Below are positions 48,252 through 55,938 of a stretch of 64,000 nt of DNA, piece after piece. Position numbers and translations under genes: made by a program. Numbering within the stretch: the first letter of the stretch is position 1; every line of letters starts with the position of its first letter. The notes beneath the pieces are model-generated. The model saw only the letters and a list, made by a program, of their open reading frames with translations. It made no database searches and was not told where the DNA came from. This DNA comes from Candidatus Marithrix sp. Canyon 246 (GTDB taxonomy: Bacteria > Pseudomonadota > Gammaproteobacteria > Beggiatoales > Beggiatoaceae): NCBI RefSeq assembly GCF_001723685.1, contig NZ_MCBX01000038.1:62001-126000 (forward strand), in the 5' to 3' direction.

Positions 48252-48322
48252 CAGCAATCCACCTTTTGCATTACTTAAAATTATAATTTTTTAATGATGT
48301 AGTTTATCATATCATAATACCC

Positions 48323-48396
48323 AAAAAACTACATTGATTTGCATATAAACAGGGATTTTTATCCTTGCTTACATGCAATCCCTGTAGTTGTTTTTA
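48323..48396. repeat. MITE-like palindromic element, copy A
   Basis: About 73 bp with long imperfect inverted arms: AAAAAACTACATTGATTTGC at the left and GCAATCCCTGTAGTTGTTTT at the right, meeting at a short centre near CAGGGATTTTTATCC. Two more full copies are at 50326-50399 and 63685-63751, and a left-end fragment lies at about 49147-49165. Here it overlaps the stop of the PIN toxin gene. Confidence 0.82.
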
Positions 48397-48807
48397 ACTA
48401 ATAACTTCAAAATACTTATACTGATAACCAATGCGGATACGATAAATTGTAAAGTCATTGCGATCAATTGTGAATATCCGTGATATTTTTAGTGTTTGGG
48501 CGGCAGTAACCAAAGAAGCATCTGCTAAATCCATCGGACGATCATGATATATTTCCATCAATTGTAAAGCCGTTTGCATCGTTTCTTTATTCAAAAACCA
48601 TAAGTTTAAACCACCTTTTGCTATAAAATTTCTTAAGGCATCTGCACCTTTACTGTTAGGTGTCAATAAATGAAATGCCTCGGTCAAAACTGGTGTTGTA
48701 CTTATAAGCGGTTCATTAAACGTTTGTAATAAAGTTTTACAGTGCTGATGCTGATTGTCTTTTGGATCAAAAAGTGCCACTAAAGGTCCAGTATCCACTA
48801 AAATCAT
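48394..48807 (-). CDS. PIN-domain toxin (VapC-like)
   Basis: A 137-residue PIN nuclease. Metal-site acids: D5 (ILVDTGPLVALFD), E43 (LTEAFHLL), D96 (MDLADASLV) and D115/D118 (TIDRNDF). Its C-terminal codons and stop lie inside the MITE-like element, so the last residues may be altered. It overlaps the antitoxin gene by 4 nt. Confidence 0.88.
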   Translation of the reverse strand: MILVDTGPLVALFDPKDNQHQHCKTLLQTFNEPLISTTPVLTEAFHLLTPNSKGADALRNFIAKGGLNLWFLNKETMQTALQLMEIYHDRPMDLADASLVTAAQTLKISRIFTIDRNDFTIYRIRIGYQYKYFEVIS

Positions 48808-49073
48808 CTTTGTAATTTCCTTTGTAAAGCTGCTTTTACTCCTTCTTTTGCTTGTGAAGAGGGTGCAATGGCATAACCTCCTTCGCCTAAATCTAATTCT
48901 TTATAAATATCAAATGGTTTAATTGCAGATGTTTGATTGATATTTAAATGTTTTTGTAAAAGGATTAAACCTTGTTTTAAAGCATCAGATTGGCTTAATT
49001 TTGCCATTTGCATGATTGCTTGTAATGCTTGTTCTGCTTCTTCGTCTAAAAAAAATTGTTGATAAGTTGTCAT
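48804..49073 (-). CDS. Antitoxin of PIN pair
   Basis: An 89-residue protein with an N-terminal ribbon-helix-helix-like region (QQFFLDEEAEQALQAIMQMA, SQSDALKQGLILLQKHL) and a disordered C-terminal part (YKELDLGEGGYAIAPSSQAK) that fits an antitoxin tail wrapping its toxin. It is followed with an ATGA overlap by the PIN gene. Confidence 0.8.
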   Translation of the reverse strand: MTTYQQFFLDEEAEQALQAIMQMAKLSQSDALKQGLILLQKHLNINQTSAIKPFDIYKELDLGEGGYAIAPSSQAKEGVKAALQRKLQR

Positions 49074-49208
49074 TTTTAATCTCCACTAAGGTGCATATAA
49101 AATTTATCAATAAGTCTGCATTATTGATGTTTTTAATCATTTTATCAAAAAACTACAGAGATTACATAATTTGTTTTTCAAGACTATTATATTTATTTTT
49201 AGATTCCA

Positions 49209-49304
49209 GTTATCATTTCCCCACCAATACTTAGTATCTGTACCAGCCCTAGCTGCATATTCCCATTCAGCCTCCGTAGGAAGACGATAATTTTTACCAG
49301 TTTG
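49209..49304 (-). pseudogene. FGE-sulfatase domain tail, frameshifted and truncated
   Basis: The frame [20 protein letters not shown], then [12 protein letters not shown], is a hallmark of formylglycine-generating-enzyme-like (SUMF1) domains. It continues the C-terminus of the caspase gene upstream ([13 protein letters not shown]) after a short deletion and frame change, and is lost after WWGNDN. It shows the intact ancestor was a caspase-FGE fusion. Confidence 0.8.
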
Positions 49305-50247
49305 CATAAGCTGTAGCATCATGCCAAGAAACATTAATCACTGGACGATTACCACGCCCCCAGCTTCTATCATCTGGCTTTTCATCAGAAAAACCGCCAC
49401 CTCTTAAACGATCTTGAAAGACTTTGCTAACAGTTTGTCGTGTATTTTTAGCACCACCAACTTTAAATACAACATTTTTCAGATAAAGCCCCAACTCTTT
49501 AGCTGTAACATAACCATCTTTATAAAGATCACCATCACCTTCAGCTATAGCGTCAACAAAAGCGGGAGTAAAAGTACTTCTAGCTGGAACAGTTTCATTA
49601 GCACTACCAGCAGTAATAAATTGACGTACAGGCTTAGCCATTGCCTGAGTAATTTGCCGTGGAATTTTATGAGCTTTTTTACTCTTAAAAACCGTACCAG
49701 AAAAACAACTATCAAACAAAAATAAAGCATGTTTAGACTCAATATCCCGCGCCCAAGTAACAACTTGATTCATAGAAACAGCCTTTTTTACAAAGCCTTT
49801 ATCATCAACATTAGGATCAGGTGCATCAACAGGAACAATATAATCCTTAATATTACCATTAACATTACGACTTTCGCCATGCCCAGAATAGAAAAATAAC
49901 AAACGATTATCTTTATCTAATCCATAGTTATTAATAAACTTCTCAAAAGTACGTTTTAAAGCTTTAGAATTAAGATTCCTATATCTTTTAACAACAAAAC
50001 CTTGATCTTCAAGAACAGTCTCCACCTTATCCAACTCACTAGGAATACTATTTAAATCCTGCCAACCAGCAGTATAATCACTCTGCCCAATAAGCAAAGC
50101 ATAACTACCACTATAAGATAAAATATTAGCACCATTAGTATCAGTAATATGAACAGCACCACCACCCTTATCAGATGACATTGTATTAACAGTTGAATTA
50201 TTACAGCTTACAAGTAACAACGTTAAAAACAGACTAAGTATTTTCAT
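49294..50247 (-). CDS. Caspase-like (metacaspase) lipoprotein, truncated in FGE domain
   Basis: From the ATG at 50247 (AGGAG upstream) 317 residues. The lipobox LVSC puts the lipidated Cys at 13-15. The C14 caspase domain (about 45-200) retains [10 protein letters not shown], the catalytic His in [10 protein letters not shown] and the catalytic Cys in [13 protein letters not shown], so the protease part could be active at the cell envelope. A Gly/Asp-rich linker then meets the start of an FGE-like domain ([20 protein letters not shown]), which ends prematurely at 49294 by frameshift. A decayed paralogue is at 24704. Confidence 0.82.
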   Translation of the reverse strand: MKILSLFLTLLLVSCNNSTVNTMSSDKGGGAVHITDTNGANILSYSGSYALLIGQSDYTAGWQDLNSIPSELDKVETVLEDQGFVVKRYRNLNSKALKRTFEKFINNYGLDKDNRLLFFYSGHGESRNVNGNIKDYIVPVDAPDPNVDDKGFVKKAVSMNQVVTWARDIESKHALFLFDSCFSGTVFKSKKAHKIPRQITQAMAKPVRQFITAGSANETVPARSTFTPAFVDAIAEGDGDLYKDGYVTAKELGLYLKNVVFKVGGAKNTRQTVSKVFQDRLRGGGFSDEKPDDRSWGRGNRPVINVSWHDATAYANW

Positions 50248-50325
50248 ACATGAAACTCCTTTAATTTGGAAGTTATAAACTAACAGATAATAATATGAAG
50301 TACAACGAATAAACCTCCACATACA

Positions 50326-50399
50326 CAAAAAAACTACATGGATTTGCATATAAACAGGGATTTTTATCCTTGCTAAAATGCAATCTCTGTAGTTCTTTT
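50326..50399. repeat. MITE-like palindromic element, copy B
   Basis: Same architecture as copy A: AAAAAAACTACATGGATTTG at one end, CAATCTCTGTAGTTCTTTTG at the other, with the shared centre AAACAGGGATTTTTATCC. It occupies most of the gap between the caspase gene and narL. Confidence 0.82.
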
Positions 50400-50441
50400 G
50401 ATAAATCAGCACTAAAATTTCCAACGCATTGTGCAGGTCAA

Positions 50442-51071
50442 TTAATGGATGTTATTATTAGCTACCCAAACCGCAGCTTCAACACGAGTTTTTAAATTCA
50501 ATTTTTTCAATAAGTGCTTAACATGTACTTTAACAGTAGCTTCTGTGATACCTAATTTGCGGGCAATTACTTTATTACTTTCACCATCATGAATATGTAT
50601 CAGAATTTCTCGTTCGCGATTAGTTAATTCTGATACATTAGCTTGTTTGCGTAATGCTCGCCCAAGACAATCAATAATACAGGAAGACAAAACCAGTTTA
50701 CCTTTTGCGACTTCACGAAATTTAAGCAAAAGTTCTTCAGGATCCATATCTTTTAATAAATAGCCATCCGCGCCATTACGTAAAGCATCTACAACATCTT
50801 GTTCCTCATCAGAAACAGTCAGCATAATAACTCGTATATCTGGATCCATTTTCTTGATTTTTATCAATGTTTCCAGTCCATTCATGTTAGGCATGTTTAA
50901 ATCTAACAGTATTAAATCTGGTTTAAGTTCACCAATAATTTCTAAGCCATCTAAACCATTACTTGCTTCTCCGACCATTTCCAAATCTGGACAAATATCT
51001 ATCAATTGCTGCAAACCTTTACGTAATAAAGGATGATCATCAATAACCACAATTTTTTGTATATCAGCCAT
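50442..51071 (-). CDS. narL: Nitrate/nitrite response regulator NarL/NarP
   Basis: A 209-residue LuxR-type response regulator. The receiver domain (5-120) has the acidic DD11-12 pocket, phospho-acceptor D57 ([13 protein letters not shown]) and K at the conserved position in LLKDMD. The HTH (about 145-205) reads [38 protein letters not shown]. It overlaps narX by 8 nt and controls the divergent nar operon. The last codons (VANNNIH) coincide with an 18-bp string shared with gshB. Confidence 0.92.
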   Translation of the reverse strand: MADIQKIVVIDDHPLLRKGLQQLIDICPDLEMVGEASNGLDGLEIIGELKPDLILLDLNMPNMNGLETLIKIKKMDPDIRVIMLTVSDEEQDVVDALRNGADGYLLKDMDPEELLLKFREVAKGKLVLSSCIIDCLGRALRKQANVSELTNREREILIHIHDGESNKVIARKLGITEATVKVHVKHLLKKLNLKTRVEAAVWVANNNIH

Positions 51072-52851
51072 TTCTTTTTACCTTTTGCTTGAATTTGAGA
51101 ATAACCATAGTACCACCCTTATCACGATTTTCAATTTGTAAGTTAGCATTCAAAGAATTAGCTCGTTCATGCATGATTGTGAAGCCATAGTGATGAGTAC
51201 GTTCAACTTTTTGAGAAATACCTATGCCATTATCTTCAATAATTACTATGATATTCTCATCTTGTTGTTGTATTCTGACTTGTGCATGGTTTGCATCAGC
51301 ATGATGCAATACATTACTTAATGCTTCGCGCACTATCTGTAGAATATGAATTTCTTCATTTACGCTAAAAGGATAATTTTTTATTTGATTATCTAGTGTA
51401 ATTTCTACTTTAGAACGACTATTAAATTCTTCTACAGTTTCTGATAATGCTGAGGCTAAACCGCATCCATCCATTTGTATCCGAAAAGTAGTCAGAAGTT
51501 CTCGTAATTGTCGATAAGCACTATCTAAACCCTCTTTTAATTCAGTTAATATTTCATCAACTTGATTATTATCTTTAAGCAAAAACAAGCGAGTAACCTG
51601 AATTTTCAGATAGGATAGTGATTGAGCCAAAGAATCATGTAATTCTCTTGCAATAACAGCGCGTTCATCTAATAATGCCAAGCGGCGGTTTTGAATAATT
51701 CGGCGAGAAACTCCTATTGATAAACCTATATGTCTGCCTAATGTTTCTAATACCTGAACTTGCCAATCTTCTAACTTAATATTATTGTCTCGTTGAATTA
51801 ACAATACCCCATAATTTTGTTCCTGATCACTTACAGGAATTGAGAATGTATTGCTTTCCAACTTATCACCTAAGCACATTCCACATTTTTCTTCATTGCA
51901 CATAGGAGGAATAGAACCAACTCGCGCCAGTTTATAAATAGTATCTTTGTCATTATCATTTATAAGACACAAGCTTATTCCTTGACAACAAAGCATTATT
52001 TGACTGATTTTAGACAATAATTCATGATAAGAATTTTCTGATACTGGAGCTTTAGTTAAATACTGTGAAGCAGTATAAAGAAGCTCTAAAGAACTATTAC
52101 GTAAAGTTAATTCTTTAGTTTTATTAGCAACTCGTTCCTCTAAAGCATCATACATTTTGGATATTTCTCCAGCCATATGATTAAAAGCCAAACCAAGTCG
52201 CCCTAGTTCATCTGTACCAACATTAGCTACTCGTACAGTAAAATCTCCATGACTAGCGCGTTCAGCAGAATCAAGCAACTCATGTAATGGATGTAAAACA
52301 TCAGTATGTAATAGATACAAAGTTACAATAGCTATAATTAAAGTCAAAAAAAGGATAAATATCTGTATCAGCCCCAACAAATGAATGCTTGATTCCGCAT
52401 CTTGTTCCAATAGTCGAACCATATGATCTATATCTGCAACAAAATCATTAATCTGAGCATGAAAGACAGAACTTTTGATAAAATCTTTAGTATAATTGTC
52501 AATTATTTTGACTATTGAAGAATGCCATTTATCCTTAATTGCAACATAAGCTTGTTGCAAAGATTGACGATTAGAATGTTCTACAGCTTTACTTAATATA
52601 GGATTATGTAAGCGTTGCTCAAATTCCTTGATTAAGCTATTTATTTTTGTTCCAGCATTAAGTTCAAGTGCAGTAGTAATTCGATAAGACTGCATACGCA
52701 AACTACCTGCTAAATTAACTGTTCCAGCTTCTCCATGAGTAGAATGTGCAATATATATGGCACTAACCATACCAATAACTGCTAAAAATGTAACAAGCCC
52801 CATAGCCAAACCGGCTCGTAGCAATAATGAATCACGGATATATTTAAACAT
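51064..52851 (-). CDS. narX: Nitrate/nitrite sensor kinase NarX
   Basis: A 595-residue membrane histidine kinase. TM1 is about 12-34; the nitrate-binding P-box follows directly (AGSLRMQSYR, 48-57); a periplasmic four-helix bundle leads to TM2 (about 160-185), a HAMP domain, and a cysteine-bearing central module (CNEEKCGMCLG) as in NarX/NarQ. The HisKA_3 site is AVIARELHDSLAQSLSYLK and the ATPase has IVREALSNVLHHADA and IEDNGIGI. It pairs with narL. Confidence 0.93.
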   Translation of the reverse strand: MFKYIRDSLLLRAGLAMGLVTFLAVIGMVSAIYIAHSTHGEAGTVNLAGSLRMQSYRITTALELNAGTKINSLIKEFEQRLHNPILSKAVEHSNRQSLQQAYVAIKDKWHSSIVKIIDNYTKDFIKSSVFHAQINDFVADIDHMVRLLEQDAESSIHLLGLIQIFILFLTLIIAIVTLYLLHTDVLHPLHELLDSAERASHGDFTVRVANVGTDELGRLGLAFNHMAGEISKMYDALEERVANKTKELTLRNSSLELLYTASQYLTKAPVSENSYHELLSKISQIMLCCQGISLCLINDNDKDTIYKLARVGSIPPMCNEEKCGMCLGDKLESNTFSIPVSDQEQNYGVLLIQRDNNIKLEDWQVQVLETLGRHIGLSIGVSRRIIQNRRLALLDERAVIARELHDSLAQSLSYLKIQVTRLFLLKDNNQVDEILTELKEGLDSAYRQLRELLTTFRIQMDGCGLASALSETVEEFNSRSKVEITLDNQIKNYPFSVNEEIHILQIVREALSNVLHHADANHAQVRIQQQDENIIVIIEDNGIGISQKVERTHHYGFTIMHERANSLNANLQIENRDKGGTMVILKFKQKVKRNG

Positions 52852-52965
52852 AGCTTTTTAGAGGTACTCCTTTTTTCTTAAAAATAAAATTTATAGTAGT
52901 TTCTTATCTAGCATAATACAATAAATATTATTATAAAACAATTTCTTAAATGGTGGTATGCAAAC

Positions 52966-52981
52966 TACCACTTTAGTGGTA
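52966..52981. promoter_or_regulatory. NarL/NarP 7-2-7 palindrome
   Basis: TACCACT, TT, AGTGGTA: two inverted heptamers two bases apart, matching the NarL/NarP arrangement (TACYYMT, 2 nt, AKRRGTA) with one departure per heptamer. It lies 92 bp before the narK1 start and 115 bp before narX on the other side, in the divergent promoter region. No second clear heptamer pair was found. Confidence 0.7.
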
Positions 52982-53027
52982 TTAAAGCTAATAACACTAT
53001 ACATATCATGGTTGCAAGTTTGAATTT

Positions 53028-53055
53028 AAAAAGTTAAATTATAATTTAACTTTTT
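53028..53055. promoter_or_regulatory. Perfect palindrome over the nar operon -10 region
   Basis: AAAAAGTTAAATT, AT, AATTTAACTTTTT: 13-bp perfect arms. TATAAT (53040-53045) sits at its centre and could be the -10 of the narK operon, with the transcript starting about 20 nt before ATG. It could be an operator or a 5' hairpin. No FNR consensus (TTGAT-N4-ATCAA) was found close by. Confidence 0.5.
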
Positions 53056-53072
53056 AAAAAAAAGGTAAATGA

Positions 53073-54332
53073 ATGGCTACTGAACAAACCAAACAGGTAT
53101 CTGTATTGGTAATGAATACATTTGCTTTTACTGCATGTTTTGCTGTTTGGGTGATGTTTTCTATCATAGGAATTCCAATAAAGGAATTATTAGCACTAAG
53201 TGAAACCCAATTTGGAATCTTGGTTGCTACTCCTATCTTAACTGGTTCGCTAATGCGTTTGCCAGTCGGCATCTTAACTGATGTATATGGTGGGCGTATA
53301 GTTTATTTTGTATTGATGATTGCTACTATATTGCCGCTTTATTTAATCGGTGAAGCTACTCAATATTGGCAATTTTTAGTTTTAGGACTTTTTGTTGGTG
53401 TCGCTGGTGCTTCATTTGCGGTTGGTATAGCTTATACAGCCCGCTGGTTTTCTACAGAAAAACAAGGTTTTGCTATGGGCATTTTTGGTGCTGGTAATGC
53501 TGGTGCCGCTTTAACTAAGTTTATTGCCCCTTCCTTGGTTGTGGCATATGGCTGGCAATCAGTACCGCAAATTTATGCCGTTGCCATGTTTGTGGTTGTG
53601 GTTTTGTATTGGATGTTTACTTATGAAAATCCAGAACACAAAGTTGGTTCACATGTCAAATTAAAAGATCAATTAGCCTTGTTAAAAGATCCGCGTATCT
53701 GGAAATACATGCAATATTATTCTTTGGTATTTGGCGGTTTTGTTGGGCTTTCATTATGGATGACCAAATATTATATTTCTGAATATGGCTTTGATCTTAC
53801 TACAGCAGCTTTGCTGGCTTCTATTTTTATTCTTCCTTCAGGTGTAATTCGTGCTTTAGGTGGTTGGGTTTCTGATCGTTTTGGCCCTTATAAAGTTACA
53901 TGGTGGGTTATGTGGATTTCTTGGGTTTGTTTGTTCATTATGTCTTATCCACAAACAGTTTTTACTATCAAGACAATTACCGGAGAAACAACAATAAATA
54001 TTGGACTTAATGTTTGGGTGTTTACCAGTTTATTATTTGTTGTTGGTATAGCTTGGGGTTTTGGTAAAGCTTCTGTATTTAAATTCCTTTCTAATGAATT
54101 TCCAAACAATATAGGTGTTGCTTCTGGAATTGTTGGTTTAGCAGGCGGTATGGGCGGATTTTTCTTGCCTATTATGTTTGGCGCATTGATTGATTTTACT
54201 CAAATAAACTCTGTTATATTTATGTTGCTTTATGGCGCAACCTCTGTTTCTTTAATATGGATGCATTATACTTTTGGTAAAGATAAGCAGCGTGATGATA
54301 TGAAAAATTTTATAGGAGAAAAAAATGTCTGA
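53073..54332 (+). CDS. narK: Nitrate/nitrite MFS transporter, NarK1-like
   Basis: A 419-residue 12-helix MFS transporter of the nitrate/nitrite porter family. FAVWVMFSIIGIPIKELLAL in helix 1, LTGSLMRLPVGILTDVYGGR in loop 2-3, GIFGAGNAGAALTKF (nitrate signature 1) and ASGIVGLAGGMGGFFLP (signature 2) are visible with the substrate Arg in MRLPVG. The length and signatures favour a type 1 nitrate/proton symporter. AAGG precedes the ATG. Its end overlaps narK2 by 8 nt; first gene of the nar operon. Confidence 0.93.
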   Translation: MATEQTKQVSVLVMNTFAFTACFAVWVMFSIIGIPIKELLALSETQFGILVATPILTGSLMRLPVGILTDVYGGRIVYFVLMIATILPLYLIGEATQYWQFLVLGLFVGVAGASFAVGIAYTARWFSTEKQGFAMGIFGAGNAGAALTKFIAPSLVVAYGWQSVPQIYAVAMFVVVVLYWMFTYENPEHKVGSHVKLKDQLALLKDPRIWKYMQYYSLVFGGFVGLSLWMTKYYISEYGFDLTTAALLASIFILPSGVIRALGGWVSDRFGPYKVTWWVMWISWVCLFIMSYPQTVFTIKTITGETTINIGLNVWVFTSLLFVVGIAWGFGKASVFKFLSNEFPNNIGVASGIVGLAGGMGGFFLPIMFGALIDFTQINSVIFMLLYGATSVSLIWMHYTFGKDKQRDDMKNFIGEKNV

Positions 54333-55929
54333 TATAAAAACTTGGAATCCTGAAGATAACCATTTTTGGGAATCGCAAGGCAAAAAAATAGCAAATCGTA
54401 ATTTATGGATATCGATACCCAGCTTGCTGTGCGGATTTGCTGTCTGGTTGTATTGGGGAATTATTACAGTTCAGATGCTGAATTTGGGATTTCCATTTGA
54501 AAAAGCAGAATTATTTAGTCTGGCTGCAATTGCTGGTTTAACCGGTGCAACACTACGTATTCCTTCAAGTTTTTTTATACGGATTGCTGGTGGTCGTAAT
54601 ACTATTTTCTTTACTACTGCTCTGTTAATGTTACCGGCTATTGGTACCGGTTTCGCTTTGCAGGATCAAAATACTCCATTGTGGGTTTTTCAAATCTTAG
54701 CATTTCTATCTGGTTTTGGTGGCGGTAACTTTGCTTCTTCCATGTCTAATATCAGTTTTTTCTTTCCTAAACGTATGCAAGGTTTAGCACTTGGTCTTAA
54801 TGCTGGTTTAGGTAATGCTGGTGTTACCACAATGCAGATTCTGGTGCCATTAGTTATGACTTTTGGTGTTTTTGGTGGTGATCCAATGATACTGCAAAAT
54901 ACTTCTGGAACTCTCATTGGTAAAATTCCTGCTGGTTCAGAAACTTATATTCATAATGCTGGTTTTGTTTGGTTGCTACTTTTAATTCCTTTAGCTGTTA
55001 TCAGTTGGTTCGGTATGAATAATCTTCGTAGTCAAGAGGTTTCTCCAGATATAGGTTCACCTATTGGGGCTATTTCAAAAATTACCGGTATGTTGTTAAT
55101 AGGTTTTTTTACCGCAGCAATTGGTCTTTATATTATATTGCCAGCCCCAACCGGTTTAGGAGCACCTAGCTGGGCAAAATGGTTCGTTATTCTCGGAATA
55201 TTATTCTTAACCGTGATGTTAATGAAAATGATACCGGGTAATATTAAGCCAAATTTACAGCGTCAGTTTAAAATCTTTGACAATAAACATACATGGATTA
55301 TGAGTGTTATTTATACCATGACTTTTGGTAGTTTTATTGGTTATTCCGCAGGTTTTGCTTTGGCAATCAAAGTAGTATTTGGTTATCAGCATATTATGGT
55401 AGATGGAGTGATGACTCATGAGACAATTAATGCGAATGGACCATCAGCTTTAATGTATGCGTGGATGGGACCATTTATTGGCGCACTTATTCGTCCTATA
55501 GGTGGTTGGATGGCTGATAAAATGGGCGGAGCCAAAGTTACTCAGTATGTTTCTATTGTAATGATTGCTTCTGCCCTAGGTGTGGCTTATTATCTAAAAC
55601 AAGCTTATGTTTCAGCAACTCCAGAAGAATTTTTTATTCATTTCTTTTTGTTATTTTTAATATTATTTGCAGCAACTGGAATTGGTAATGGTTCGACTTT
55701 CCGTACTATTGCTATGATATTTCCTAAAGAGCAAGCTGGACCTGCATTAGGCTGGACTTCTGCGGTAGCAGCATATGGTGCTTTTGTTATCCCTCAAGTA
55801 TTTGGTGAACAAATCAAATTAGCAACTCCTGAATATGCTCTTTATGGTTTTGCTCTTTTCTACACAATTTGTTTGTTATTGAATTGGTGGTATTACTTAG
55901 GCCCTAAAGCAGAATTTAATAACCCATAG
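54325..55929 (+). CDS. narK: Nitrate/nitrite antiporter, NarK2-like
   Basis: A 534-residue MFS transporter of the longer NarK2 type, with a hydrophilic insert between helices 5-6 and a C-terminal half with 6 helices. AVWLYWGIITVQMLNLGFPF, LRIPSSFFIRIAGGRN, GLNAGLGNAGVTTMQI and IRPIGGWMADKMGGAKVTQY are seen. A type 1 importer plus type 2 nitrate/nitrite antiporter is the arrangement that elsewhere occurs as a NarK1-NarK2 fusion; here they are separate overlapping genes. Confidence 0.92.
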   Translation: MSDIKTWNPEDNHFWESQGKKIANRNLWISIPSLLCGFAVWLYWGIITVQMLNLGFPFEKAELFSLAAIAGLTGATLRIPSSFFIRIAGGRNTIFFTTALLMLPAIGTGFALQDQNTPLWVFQILAFLSGFGGGNFASSMSNISFFFPKRMQGLALGLNAGLGNAGVTTMQILVPLVMTFGVFGGDPMILQNTSGTLIGKIPAGSETYIHNAGFVWLLLLIPLAVISWFGMNNLRSQEVSPDIGSPIGAISKITGMLLIGFFTAAIGLYIILPAPTGLGAPSWAKWFVILGILFLTVMLMKMIPGNIKPNLQRQFKIFDNKHTWIMSVIYTMTFGSFIGYSAGFALAIKVVFGYQHIMVDGVMTHETINANGPSALMYAWMGPFIGALIRPIGGWMADKMGGAKVTQYVSIVMIASALGVAYYLKQAYVSATPEEFFIHFFLLFLILFAATGIGNGSTFRTIAMIFPKEQAGPALGWTSAVAAYGAFVIPQVFGEQIKLATPEYALYGFALFYTICLLLNWWYYLGPKAEFNNP

Positions 55930-55938
55930 GAGAATCTT

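Noticed and set aside
48006-48278. 90-codon plus-strand ORF
   Set aside because: Antisense to the BrnT/antitoxin relics, which carry recognisable motifs; no own evidence of coding.
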